A stretch of DNA of 64,000 bases from Nostoc sp. ATCC 43529. GTDB lineage: Bacteria > Cyanobacteriota > Cyanobacteriia > Cyanobacteriales > Nostocaceae. Where the stretch lies: the NCBI GenBank assembly GCA_003326205.1, contig LWTK01000105.1:274361-338360 (forward strand), written 5' to 3'. The translations under genes were made by a program, and so were the position numbers. The notes beneath the pieces were generated by a model. The model was not told the origin of the DNA and made no database searches. It was given only the letters and a program-made list of their open reading frames with translations. Positions 17,648-26,573 of this stretch are shown piece after piece. Numbering within the stretch: position 1 is the first letter of the stretch; each line of letters opens with the position of its first letter.

Positions 17648-18862
17648 ATGATTCAAATTCTGGATTCTACTTTGAGAGAAGGGGAACAAACTCCTGGAGT
17701 TTATTTTCCTCCTGATGTCAAGTTAGCGATCGCTCAGTTTTTAGATTGCATCGGAATTGATATTATTGAAGCTGGTAATCCGGCGGTAGATAGAGAAATT
17801 GCTTTGGCGATCGCTCGGATTGCCAATGCTGGGCTTAAGGCTAAGATAGGCGCTCATTCACTTTGTCGAAAAGATGATGTCAAAAAAGCACTAGACTGTG
17901 GTGTCAATTTTTTAGGTATCTTTTATAGCGTTTCCGAGAAACGATTGCAGCAGGATTATGACATTGGTCTAGAAAAAGCTATAGAAAAAATTGTTGAAGT
18001 TATAAGTTATGCCAGAGAGCAGCAAGAAAACTTAGTAATTCGTTATACTCCAGAAGATACAGTGCGATCGCCTATAGAAAACGTGATTGCAGCGGCGATC
18101 GCAGCAGTCCGAGCAGGAGCTAATATTATTAGCATAGCTGATACAACTGGATACACAACACCATTTGCTCAAAATCGCAGTATTTCTTATTATGTGAAAA
18201 CCCTCAAAAAGGAATTTGCAAGACAGCAATTATATCCAAAAATAGAAATTCATTGCCACAACGATCGCGGTTTAGCCTTAGCAAATGCGCTAGATGCTTA
18301 CAAGGCGGGAGCGGATATTATTGATGTAACTGTCATGGGATTAGGAGAGCGTTCTGGCATTGTTGATTTAGCAGAATTACTCATAAATTTAACAGATATA
18401 CTTGAAGAAAAACCATCTTGGAATTTAAGCCATTTAAAGGAATTATATGATTTTGTCAGCGAACATTCCCACATATCTATTTCTCCTCATCATCCCTTAG
18501 TGGGAAAAAATGCCTTTACCCACTATGCGGGCGTTCATGTCAATGCTGTAGCAAAAGATGAAAAGCTCTATCAAAGTTTAAACCCAGAAGTTTTAGGAAT
18601 AAAAAGTAGCTTGGCATTAGGGATGCAATCAGGATATATTGCTGTAAAACTGGCTCTCAAGCAAATTGGTAGAGAAGAACTTATTGAAAACCAAGATTTA
18701 GTAATTAAGATTTTTCAAGAAATCAAAGAAATTGCTAAACGAGGAACTCCAATTGATATTGAGAAAGAATTGCCAGCAATTGTAGAGTGTTGCACTGGTA
18801 GCCAAATAATTACTAGTGAGATTTGTTCCGTTTCCGGCTATACCATTTCACGAAAATTCTGA
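17648..18862 (+). CDS. Homocitrate synthase / 2-isopropylmalate synthase family enzyme
   Basis: 404 residues of the DRE-TIM metallolyase family, which condense acetyl-CoA with a 2-oxoacid. Seen are ILDSTLREGEQTPG at the start (the usual D.TLRDGEQ with Glu), GADIIDVTVMGLGERSG, the metal-binding HCHNDRG and VGKNAFTHYAGVHVNAVAKD. The length fits NifV or a LeuA without the regulatory domain. No nif or leu genes are nearby, so the 2-oxoacid substrate cannot be assigned. The active-site Arg (LRE) and the two His are kept, so it should be active. Confidence 0.82.
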   Translation: MIQILDSTLREGEQTPGVYFPPDVKLAIAQFLDCIGIDIIEAGNPAVDREIALAIARIANAGLKAKIGAHSLCRKDDVKKALDCGVNFLGIFYSVSEKRLQQDYDIGLEKAIEKIVEVISYAREQQENLVIRYTPEDTVRSPIENVIAAAIAAVRAGANIISIADTTGYTTPFAQNRSISYYVKTLKKEFARQQLYPKIEIHCHNDRGLALANALDAYKAGADIIDVTVMGLGERSGIVDLAELLINLTDILEEKPSWNLSHLKELYDFVSEHSHISISPHHPLVGKNAFTHYAGVHVNAVAKDEKLYQSLNPEVLGIKSSLALGMQSGYIAVKLALKQIGREELIENQDLVIKIFQEIKEIAKRGTPIDIEKELPAIVECCTGSQIITSEICSVSGYTISRKF

Positions 18863-18884
18863 ATTCTGAGTTCTGAATTCTTCT

Positions 18885-21800
18885 TCAACTAACTCTGTGT
18901 TTTATGGGAATTTCGATCCAGAACTCACAGCCTTTACCAGGCTGAGAAACGCAGTTGATATTACCGCCATGTTTTTCCACAATAATTTGATAGCTAATAG
19001 ATAGCCCCAAACCAGTGCCGTGACCGGGTTGCTTAGTAGTAAAGAAAGGTTCAAAAATGCGCGATCGCATCATTTCTGGAATACCACAACCATTGTCTGC
19101 AATGCAAATGATAATAGTATTCCATTGTCGGACTTTTGTCCGAATCCATATTTTTGGATTGTCAATTATTTTACCAAAATTGACTGCATGTTCCAGAGCA
19201 TCGATCGCATTATTTAGAATATTCATAAATACCTGATTCATCTGCGCTGCATAGCAGACTACTGGTGGTAAATCGCCATATTCTTTAATTATTTCAATGG
19301 CAAAAGAATTAGTTTGTGGTTGCAATCGATGTTGTAAAATTAACAAAGTACTATCAATACCTTCATGCAAATCAACGGGTTTCATTTCGGCTTCATCGAG
19401 TCGAGAAAAACTTCGTAAAGACAATACTAATTGAGAAATTCGTTCTGCACCCATTGTCATGGAAGTGAGAATTTTTGGTAAGTCATCGGCAATAAAATCT
19501 AAATCTATATCTGTTGCTTGCTTTTGAATTTCTGCTGTTATTTGTGGATACTGTTTATCATAGTTACGAAGTAATTTTAATAAATTTTCAGCATGTTCGC
19601 TAACATAAGTGATATTGCCGTAAATGAAACTAATTGGATTGTTAATTTCATGTGCAATCCCAGCAACTAATTGTCCTAAGCCTGCCATTTTTTCGCTTTG
19701 AATCAACTGGCTTTGAGTTTGCTGCAATTCTTTAAGAGTCTGGGCGAGTTCTTCTTTTTGACGTTGAGTCTGTTCGAGTAATTCCGCTTGTTGAAGTCCT
19801 ACTCCTAGCTGAGTGCCAATTTGCATCAGCAAATCTACTTCATCTTCTTGCCAATCACGAGACTTCATATTTTGATATGCTGCTAGCAATCCCCAGAGTT
19901 TCTCGCCCTGGAAAATTGGCACAATCATATATGCCCTAGCCTTAATTAGCTCGATTGGGACAATATCACAGACAGAATAATTAGCTTTGTAAATATCCTT
20001 AATGACAAGTGTTTGACCATTAGCAAAGTCTCCACCTTGAGTATTTTGCAAGTAATCATCTGCAATCTGCTGTATGAGTTCCTTGACTGGTATCCAACCT
20101 TCGCCTAAGGACTCAGCAACAAATTCGCCACTCCAATCAGCCCGAAATCGATAGATTGTCACTCTATCAACTTCTAACAGGCGTCGGACTTCTTCTGTGC
20201 TGGTAGCAAAGATGGTATCAATATCAAGAGATTGGCGAATTTTCTCTACCGTTGCGGCTAAGGCTTTCTCCCTTTCAGCAGCTTTAGCCAACTTCTGGGC
20301 TTGTACTTGCACCTTCCTTAAAGATTCAGCTTGTTGTAATGCTACTCCCAATTGCACGCCAACTTGCGCCAACAAGTTAATTTCCTCATCTTGCCAATAA
20401 CGGGGCTGGGAGTTTTGATAAGCTACCAACAATCCCCAAAGCTTTTCACCTTGAGAAATAGGGACAAAAACTTCATTACGGGCATACTTACCTGCTTGGG
20501 TTCCTTGCACAAGAACGCCTTCCGTCACAGGTTGGGGCTTAACCACTGGCGTCCAGCCATCAACAATAGAATCAGCGACAAATTCGCCACTCCAATCGGG
20601 ATAAAAACGATAAATTGCCACTCGTTCTACTTCTAATAACCGTCGGACTTCTTGAGTAGTGGTTTTAAAAATGGCTTCAATTTCCAGTGACTGACGAATT
20701 TTTTCTACGGTGTTCGCTAAAGCTCTTTGTCTTTCAGCAGCTTTACTGATTTGTGCTGCTTGGAGTTGCATTTGTTGTAAAAATTCAGCTTGCTGCAAAG
20801 CTACACCTAGTTGGGTGCTAACTTGGGTGAGCAAATAAACCTCATCTTCTTGCCAATCGCGAGTTCCGCCGTTCTGGTATACTGCTAGCAAACCCCAGAT
20901 ATTTTGCCCGTGGTAAATAGCAATGATCGCATAAGCTTTTGCTTGATAGATCTCTAAAATTTTAATGTAGCAGTCGCTAAAGCCTGCATTATAAATATCA
21001 TTACAAAGACGGTATACTTCACTTCTGTTAAAGCGGCCGCCTGCTGTTTCTTGTAGGTAGGTATCAGCAACTGGGGGTTTAGCTAAATCTTTAGCACTAC
21101 ACTCACTGACATTTTCGCTCAATTCTGGCCGGTGGAATTGCTCATCAATGAGCGAGATCCAACCCTCTGCCACTGATTCAAACACAAATTTACCACTCCA
21201 ATCTGAATTAAAGCGATAAATCGCCACGCGATCGGCATTTAGCAGCTGTCTGAGTTCTGCGGTGCTGGTGCGGAAAATACTTTCCAAGTCCAAGGATTGA
21301 CGAATTTTCTCAATAGTTATGGCTATGGTTCTTTGCCATTCTGCTGCTTTTTCTTTAGCTTTGGCTTGTGCTAATTGTGCGGATTGTAGTTTTACTTGTT
21401 CTAGGTAATCTGCTTGCTGTAAAGCTACTCCTAGATGTTCGGCAATCAGTTGCACAAACTCAATTTCTGACGCTTCCCATTGCCGAGGACTATCACACTG
21501 ATGAATACACAACAATCCCCATAAATCTTTACCTTTCAACAAGGGAGCAACAATATTGGCGCGTACCTGAAATCTTTCTAGAATCTGGACGTAGCAATCA
21601 CTGGCGCTAACTTGATAGATATCAGCTGTGGCTTTAATTCGGCCTTGCTGATAAAGTTCTGCAAAATCTTCGGCAAAGCAGTGATCCCGGACTTTGGCTG
21701 CTAGTGCTGAACTTAATTCACCTCGCACATCTTCGGAGATAAATTCTCCTTCCCATGCCAAATCAGGATAAAAACGAAACACGCCGACTCGATCGCTTTT

Positions 21801-21992
21801 TAAAAGCTGACGAACTTCAGTAACTGTAATTTTAAAAATGGCATCTATATCTAAAGATTCACGAATTCGGGCAATAACTCCAGACAAAGCTTTTTGTTGC
21901 TCATTCTGACGCAAGGAAAATGCCACATCTGAATGAGATTGTTGCTGTTCTGAATTTGATTCTATGGGTTGAATAATAGAGGAGTTTTCCAT
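18885..21992 (-). CDS. Sensor histidine kinase with four GAF domains
   Basis: 1035 residues, cytosolic. Four GAF modules occupy about 45-195, 230-405, 440-560 and 595-750. Each begins with a helix like IRQSLDIDAIF and ends with LGVALQQAE, so they arose by internal duplication. GAF 1, 2 and 4 keep a Cys in the position used by bilin-binding GAFs (SDCYVQ, SDCYIK, SVCDIV), but the following His is Tyr or Asp. A coiled coil leads to the HisKA box (GIAHEINNP) and HATPase_c with NNAIDALEHA, DNGCGIP and GTGLGLSI. The kinase looks active. The ligand or light response is unknown. Confidence 0.93.
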   Translation of the reverse strand: MENSSIIQPIESNSEQQQSHSDVAFSLRQNEQQKALSGVIARIRESLDIDAIFKITVTEVRQLLKSDRVGVFRFYPDLAWEGEFISEDVRGELSSALAAKVRDHCFAEDFAELYQQGRIKATADIYQVSASDCYVQILERFQVRANIVAPLLKGKDLWGLLCIHQCDSPRQWEASEIEFVQLIAEHLGVALQQADYLEQVKLQSAQLAQAKAKEKAAEWQRTIAITIEKIRQSLDLESIFRTSTAELRQLLNADRVAIYRFNSDWSGKFVFESVAEGWISLIDEQFHRPELSENVSECSAKDLAKPPVADTYLQETAGGRFNRSEVYRLCNDIYNAGFSDCYIKILEIYQAKAYAIIAIYHGQNIWGLLAVYQNGGTRDWQEDEVYLLTQVSTQLGVALQQAEFLQQMQLQAAQISKAAERQRALANTVEKIRQSLEIEAIFKTTTQEVRRLLEVERVAIYRFYPDWSGEFVADSIVDGWTPVVKPQPVTEGVLVQGTQAGKYARNEVFVPISQGEKLWGLLVAYQNSQPRYWQDEEINLLAQVGVQLGVALQQAESLRKVQVQAQKLAKAAEREKALAATVEKIRQSLDIDTIFATSTEEVRRLLEVDRVTIYRFRADWSGEFVAESLGEGWIPVKELIQQIADDYLQNTQGGDFANGQTLVIKDIYKANYSVCDIVPIELIKARAYMIVPIFQGEKLWGLLAAYQNMKSRDWQEDEVDLLMQIGTQLGVGLQQAELLEQTQRQKEELAQTLKELQQTQSQLIQSEKMAGLGQLVAGIAHEINNPISFIYGNITYVSEHAENLLKLLRNYDKQYPQITAEIQKQATDIDLDFIADDLPKILTSMTMGAERISQLVLSLRSFSRLDEAEMKPVDLHEGIDSTLLILQHRLQPQTNSFAIEIIKEYGDLPPVVCYAAQMNQVFMNILNNAIDALEHAVNFGKIIDNPKIWIRTKVRQWNTIIICIADNGCGIPEMMRSRIFEPFFTTKQPGHGTGLGLSISYQIIVEKHGGNINCVSQPGKGCEFWIEIPIKHRVS

Positions 21993-22288
21993 TCCCTGGG
22001 GAATTTTAAATATTAAAAGTTCTCCATCTCATAGTTCCCTCAACCATCGCAAAGGTAACAATTATTTGGGTAAAAGGGACTGGTGACTGGGGATTAGGGA
22101 CTGGGAATTGAGCAAAAAACAGAAAAATTATGGTCTTTGTCTAATTACTGGCAATTTTTAGTATTAATTACGCATACTCTGAGATTCTTGGCGTTCTTGG
22201 CGTCTTGGCGGTTGGAAAAATTAAGCTTTTTACAGATAAGTCCTAAAATTATGCAGGGAGACTCAGAAAAGGCGACCAAATAAAATTA

Positions 22289-22319
22289 TGTAGGGACATG
22301 ATATTATCATGTCCCTACA
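22289..22319. terminator. Palindromic hairpin after the petN operon
   Basis: A long perfect palindrome, TGTAGGGACATGATA and its complement, lies 26 bp past the stop of the small gene that follows petN. It can act as a terminator on the minus strand and has the TGTAGGGAC start of the dispersed hairpin family. Confidence 0.5.
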
Positions 22320-22344
22320 AAAAGATTTTTCAACTACGAGCGGA

Positions 22345-22509
22345 TTATCGCCGCTTGGGAGTGGTGCTGCGAGTGGTGCGTTTTTCTTCATCTCGACGAC
22401 GGCGATCGCGCCAATCTGCCAGGGTCAAATAACCAATGCCACCTGTCACTGCTACCAGCAGCACTACGGCAATTAAAGCCAAAATACTCAGGAATGGACT
22501 TTCTACCAT
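22345..22509 (-). CDS. 54-residue single-pass membrane protein encoded with petN
   Basis: ATG 22509 to TAA 22345. The protein starts MVESPFLSIL, has one hydrophobic helix (about 7-30, ALIAVVLLVAVTGGIGYLTL) and ends in a strongly basic tail (DWRDRRRRDEEKRTTR.., PKRR). The start lies four bases past the petN stop, so the two are co-transcribed and probably translationally coupled. I do not recognise the family. Size and topology resemble small subunits or assembly factors of photosynthetic complexes; that role is inference. Confidence 0.75.
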   Translation of the reverse strand: MVESPFLSILALIAVVLLVAVTGGIGYLTLADWRDRRRRDEEKRTTRSTTPKRR

Positions 22510-22513
22510 GCCG

Positions 22514-22603
22514 TTACAGTCCGTTACGTCCCCAGACTACCATTGCAATTGACCAAGTGAACACGACTAGCAGTGATACCCAGCCCAGTGTCAAAATTTC
22601 CAT
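22514..22603 (-). CDS. petN: Cytochrome b6f complex subunit PetN (subunit VIII)
   Basis: A 29-residue protein that is almost invariant in oxygenic phototrophs: MEILTLGWVSLLVV, then FTWSIAMVVWGRNGL. Only residue 2 differs from the usual Ala. PetN is a single transmembrane helix at the rim of the thylakoid cytochrome b6f complex and is needed for its stability. The gene is short but the match is unmistakable. It is the first gene of a two-gene unit. Confidence 0.97.
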   Translation of the reverse strand: MEILTLGWVSLLVVFTWSIAMVVWGRNGL

Positions 22604-22644
22604 AGTCCCGCTTTTCAAATCATTACAAAAGGTTTCTAATGTTT

Positions 22645-22650
22645 ATCATA
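22645..22650 (-). promoter_or_regulatory. Candidate extended -10 element of petN
   Basis: On the minus strand TATGAT preceded by TTG lies about 42 bases before the petN start. No good -35 box is seen at the expected distance. Confidence 0.3.
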
Positions 22651-22787
22651 CAAGGATTGGGCAGGCTGAGATTTTTTTATCAATGATGTTGTAAGTTTTG
22701 TGGGCGATCGCTTTTTGGACTATCTGGATATTAGTACTTATACCAATTCTTTATGAAGATGCATTTAATTTTTTTAACGAACCGCCT

Positions 22788-22872
22788 TCTCTACGAGAGG
22801 CTTCCGCCAACGCGTTCGCGTAGCGTCTCGTAGAGAAGCGTCTCGTTCGCTCTTAGCGTCTCGTAGAGAAGA
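22788..22872. repeat. Dispersed 'CTCGTAGAGAAG' repeat cluster
   Basis: The motif CTTCTCTACGAGA and its complement TCTCGTAGAGAAG occur four times with GCGTTCGCGTAGCG between them, and can fold into nested hairpins. This is the short interspersed repeat type common in Nostocales intergenic DNA. A related piece interrupts tnpB at about 36540. Confidence 0.65.
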
Positions 22873-22897
22873 GAAGAACGCCAAGAGCGCCAAGGTA

Positions 22898-23021
22898 AGG
22901 GACTACCAAATAAAAAAATATACAACTTTTCTTGTGGGGTGGGCGTCTCGCCCGCCCGTAGAAAGGGGCAGACAAGATGTCCACCCCACAAAACTGGATA
23001 ATTTATTTCTTGGTAATCCCT
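22898..23021. mobile_element. 124-bp MITE with AGGGAYTACCAA ends
   Basis: The left end AGGGACTACCAAATAAA and the right end TTATTTCTTGGTAATCCCT are imperfect inverted repeats of about 18 bp. The inside contains a second inverted repeat, TGTGGGGTGG / CCACCCCACA. There is no coding capacity. It lies upstream of the ethylene-receptor-like kinase gene. Confidence 0.65.
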
Positions 23022-23150
23022 AAGAGTTTGAGAGAGTTTGGCGCAGCTTCACAAAGAAACGGTATTAGTAGTTTAAGTAATCATAAAAACAAGTGTAAAA
23101 AAGTAGCAATCGCGCTGTTATATTCGCTGGCTGGGGAATATTAGGGTTAT

Positions 23151-25073
23151 GTGCATATATTTCAAATTGAGCAACACTTAGTATCAATGCCGACATTTCT
23201 TAGCTACGCTTTCAACTCCGACGGTTTTATTCCCCACGGACATTGTTATCTCTGGAAAACTGGATTAGTTTGGCTCCACATTATTTCTGATGCCACTATT
23301 GCTTTTGCCTATTATTCTATTCCCTTCCTATTAATTTACTTTATTTCCAAACGCCAAGACGTGCCTTTTAATCGAGTCTTTGTGTTATTTGGTGCTTTTA
23401 TCACTATCTGCGGTACTGGACACTTAATGGATATTTGGACGCTTTGGCATCCAGATTATTGGATTGCAGGTTGTCTAAAAGCTCTAACTGCGATTATTTC
23501 GATATATGCGGCATTTGCCTTAATTTCTCTAATGCCTCAAGCCCTGACGCTACCGAGTCCAGCCCAGTTAGAGGTTATCAATCGAGCGCTTTCCGCTGAA
23601 ATTGTAGAACGCAACCGCATCGAGCAAGAACTACGCAAAGCTGAAGAAGTCGCTCAAAATTCCAGCCAAGCCAAGAGTGAATTTCTGGCAAATATGAGCC
23701 ATGAACTACGTACACCCCTCAATGGCATCTTGGGTTATACACAAATCCTTCAACGCACAGAATCTTTGAGTGAAAAAGGACGCAAAGGACTCGGTGTCAT
23801 TTATCAATGTGGTTCTCATCTTTTAACACTGATTAATGATGTTCTCGATCTTTCTAAAATCGAAGCTCGCAAACTCGAATTGCATCCTGTTGATTTTTAC
23901 TTGCCTGCCTTTATTGATAGCGTCACTGAAATTTGCCGCATCCGTGCAGAACAAAAGGTCATTGCCTTTGAAGTCCAACTCGATCCCGATCTGCCAACAG
24001 GCATTCACGGTGATGAAAAACGCTTACGACAAGTACTGATTAATTTGCTTAGTAATGCAATTAAATTTACTAACCAAGGCAGTGTCACTTTCAAAGTTAA
24101 AATCACCGAACGAGAATCAGATGCCAATGGAAAAACTAACTACAAAATTCGCTTTGAGGTAATAGATACTGGCACGGGTATAAAATCCGAACAAGCTGAA
24201 AAAATCTTTCAGCCCTTTGAACAAGTAGGAAATCAGAAACGACAATCTGAAGGCACAGGCTTGGGATTAGCAATTAGCCAAAAAATTGTTTTGTTAATGG
24301 GTGGTGAAATTCAGGTGCAAAGTACCTTAGGCAAAGGTAGCACTTTCTGGTTTGAGGCGAAATTCCCAGAATCTAAAGACTGGGCAAAGGTTTCTAGAGC
24401 GGTTGACCAAGGAACAATTATTGGTTATATGGGACAAAAATGCACCATATTAATTGCAGATGATAAATGGGAAAATCGGTCGGTAATTGTAAATTTACTA
24501 GAGCCAGTTGGGTTTACTGTTATTGAAGCTAGTCAGGGTGAGGAAGCATGGGAACAGGCTGTAGCCCACAAACCAGATTTGGTAATCACTGACTTAGTGA
24601 TGCCGATATTAGATGGATTTGAGTTAATTAATCGTTTGCGTCACTCGGAGCAATTTCAAAAGATTGCTATCATTGCTTCATCTGCTAGTGTGTTTGCAAT
24701 CGACCAGCACAAGAGTATTGATGTTGGTGCAGATACATTTCTACCAAAGCCTGTGGAAGCTGAAGTGCTATTAGAAATGCTCCGACAAATTTTGCAGATT
24801 AAATGGATTTTTGATGAGAAGATAGACGCAAATCAAAAAACTAACCCAGCGGCTTTGGAGCAATCTATTGATACCATTTCTCCCAATCGAGAAACGTTAC
24901 AAGAGTTGCTTGAACTCGTACAGGATGGAGATATTCAAAATATTTTGGAATTAGCTGACCAACTTTCCGCATCTGATGAAAAGCTAAACGTCTTTACTCA
25001 ACACATTGTCCAACTTGCTAGTAATTTCCAACTAAAACGCTTGGCAACTTTTATTGAACAATATATTAATTAA
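23151..25073 (+). CDS. Ethylene-receptor-like hybrid histidine kinase
   Basis: 640 residues. The N-terminus (about 35-125) has three membrane helices like the ethylene-binding domain of plant ETR1 and cyanobacterial homologues: SDATIAFAYYSIPFLLIYF with D47, then ICGTGHLMDIWTLWHP with C87 and H91, the C-x3-H pair that holds Cu(I) in ETR1. A coiled coil, HisKA (NMSHELRTPLNG, H184), HATPase_c (NLLSNAIKF, DTGTGI, GTGLGLAI) and a receiver (about 427-545, D481 in VITDLVMP) follow. The C-terminal ~80 residues are helical. The GTG start has AGGG upstream; ATG 23187 would shorten the N-terminus. It probably relays to the kinase encoded 25 bp downstream. Confidence 0.88.
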   Translation: MHIFQIEQHLVSMPTFLSYAFNSDGFIPHGHCYLWKTGLVWLHIISDATIAFAYYSIPFLLIYFISKRQDVPFNRVFVLFGAFITICGTGHLMDIWTLWHPDYWIAGCLKALTAIISIYAAFALISLMPQALTLPSPAQLEVINRALSAEIVERNRIEQELRKAEEVAQNSSQAKSEFLANMSHELRTPLNGILGYTQILQRTESLSEKGRKGLGVIYQCGSHLLTLINDVLDLSKIEARKLELHPVDFYLPAFIDSVTEICRIRAEQKVIAFEVQLDPDLPTGIHGDEKRLRQVLINLLSNAIKFTNQGSVTFKVKITERESDANGKTNYKIRFEVIDTGTGIKSEQAEKIFQPFEQVGNQKRQSEGTGLGLAISQKIVLLMGGEIQVQSTLGKGSTFWFEAKFPESKDWAKVSRAVDQGTIIGYMGQKCTILIADDKWENRSVIVNLLEPVGFTVIEASQGEEAWEQAVAHKPDLVITDLVMPILDGFELINRLRHSEQFQKIAIIASSASVFAIDQHKSIDVGADTFLPKPVEAEVLLEMLRQILQIKWIFDEKIDANQKTNPAALEQSIDTISPNRETLQELLELVQDGDIQNILELADQLSASDEKLNVFTQHIVQLASNFQLKRLATFIEQYIN

Positions 25074-25098
25074 GTTAAATTAAATTTTAAAATTTCTC

Positions 25099-26361
25099 AT
25101 GAACAAAAAATCAAATACTGGATTTATCTTAATTGTGGATGATAATCCAACAAATTTATCTCTTCTATGTGAAGCCCTCAATAGTGAAGGTTTTCGTTTC
25201 CGTGTTGCAGTGGATGGAGAAAGTGCGATCGCTCAAGTCGAACGCAATCAACCAGAGTTAATTTTACTAGATGTACAAATGCCTGGTATTGATGGATTTG
25301 AAACTTGTCGTCGCCTCAAAGCCAATCCTGTTACCCAAAACATTCCGATTATTTTTACCACTGCTTTAGCAGATACCGACAGCAAAACCAAGGGATTTTC
25401 CCTTGGTGCAGTAGACTATATCCCGAAACCCTTTGCACAAGAGGAAGTTATCGCTAGAGTGCGCGTGCATTTACAACTCAAACAATTGAATGAATCTTTA
25501 GAACAACAAGTTAGCGATCGCACCAAGGCTTTGCAACAAGCCCAAGTCCGATTAGTGCAACAAGAAAAGCTATCAACACTCGGAGAGTTAGTTGCTGGTA
25601 TTGGTCATGAAATAAATAATCCCGTTAACTTTATTTCTAGCAATATTCCACCCTTACAAGAATACATTGGAGCAATAACCGAGTTGCTCTCACTATATAA
25701 ACAAGAGTATCCAAACCCAACAGCTAAAATTACCACTGCTATTAACAACTTGGATTTGGATTTTATTCTCGAAGATATCACAAAAATCTTAAACTCACTG
25801 GAAGTAGGAAGCGAACGAATCCGTAACCTTTCTAATTCACTCTGCAACTTCTCTCGTTCGGATAGCGATGCCAAAATCTTTGCTGATTTGCACCAAGGGC
25901 TAGATAGCACACTCATGATTTTGCAACACCGCCTCAAAGCTAATAGCGATCGCCCGCAGATTGAAGTGATTAAAAATTATGGAGTTTTACCACAAGTAAA
26001 CTGTTATTTAGGACAGATGAACCAAGTATTTATGAATATTTTGGCAAACGCTGTTGATGCTTTAGATGAAGCTATAATACAAGGCAAAACCAGTAATGTA
26101 ATTCCTAAGATTCAAATAACAACAGCACTAGATTCTGAAGAATTAGCTGTAATTCGGATTGCTGACAATGGCATTGGTATTCCTGAACGGTTGAAAAAAC
26201 GCTTATTTGAACCGTTATTTACTACAAAAACCGTTGGTAAAGGTACTGGACTTGGGTTATCCATCGCCTATGAAATAGTTGTAGAAAAACACAAAGGTAT
26301 ATTAGAAGTTAACTCTAAACCAGGTATGGGAACTGAATTTATCATCAAAATTCCCACATGA
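25099..26361 (+). CDS. Receiver-histidine kinase (REC-HisKA-HATPase)
   Basis: 420 residues: receiver domain (8-125, DD at 14-15, D58 in LILLDVQMPG, K110 in YIPKP), coiled-coil linker (128-160), HisKA box with H170 in GIGHEINNP, and HATPase_c with NILANAVDAL, DNGIGIP and GTGLGLSI. It is soluble and starts 25 bp after the ethylene-receptor-like gene, so it probably receives phosphate from that protein's receiver pathway. No DNA-binding output domain is encoded in the pair. Confidence 0.92.
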   Translation: MNKKSNTGFILIVDDNPTNLSLLCEALNSEGFRFRVAVDGESAIAQVERNQPELILLDVQMPGIDGFETCRRLKANPVTQNIPIIFTTALADTDSKTKGFSLGAVDYIPKPFAQEEVIARVRVHLQLKQLNESLEQQVSDRTKALQQAQVRLVQQEKLSTLGELVAGIGHEINNPVNFISSNIPPLQEYIGAITELLSLYKQEYPNPTAKITTAINNLDLDFILEDITKILNSLEVGSERIRNLSNSLCNFSRSDSDAKIFADLHQGLDSTLMILQHRLKANSDRPQIEVIKNYGVLPQVNCYLGQMNQVFMNILANAVDALDEAIIQGKTSNVIPKIQITTALDSEELAVIRIADNGIGIPERLKKRLFEPLFTTKTVGKGTGLGLSIAYEIVVEKHKGILEVNSKPGMGTEFIIKIPT

Positions 26362-26573
26362 GAGCAGCTAATTACTGGGGACTGGGGACTGAGAGATGGG
26401 GAGATGGGGAGAGAATTACACCCCACCACCCCATCACTCCAAACTCCTTGCTTGGCCAATGCCCAATGCCCCAATCCGTAATATCATGTCCTGTAAATTA
26501 GTTGTGATATGTCATTACGTAGCCGTAGCCTCTAATTCTTAATCCCCAGTCCCCAGTCGCTAATCCCCATACA

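Noticed and set aside
17648..18862. Naming the synthase nifV
   Set aside because: No nif genes nearby and the active-site segment after VGKN differs; only the family level is safe.
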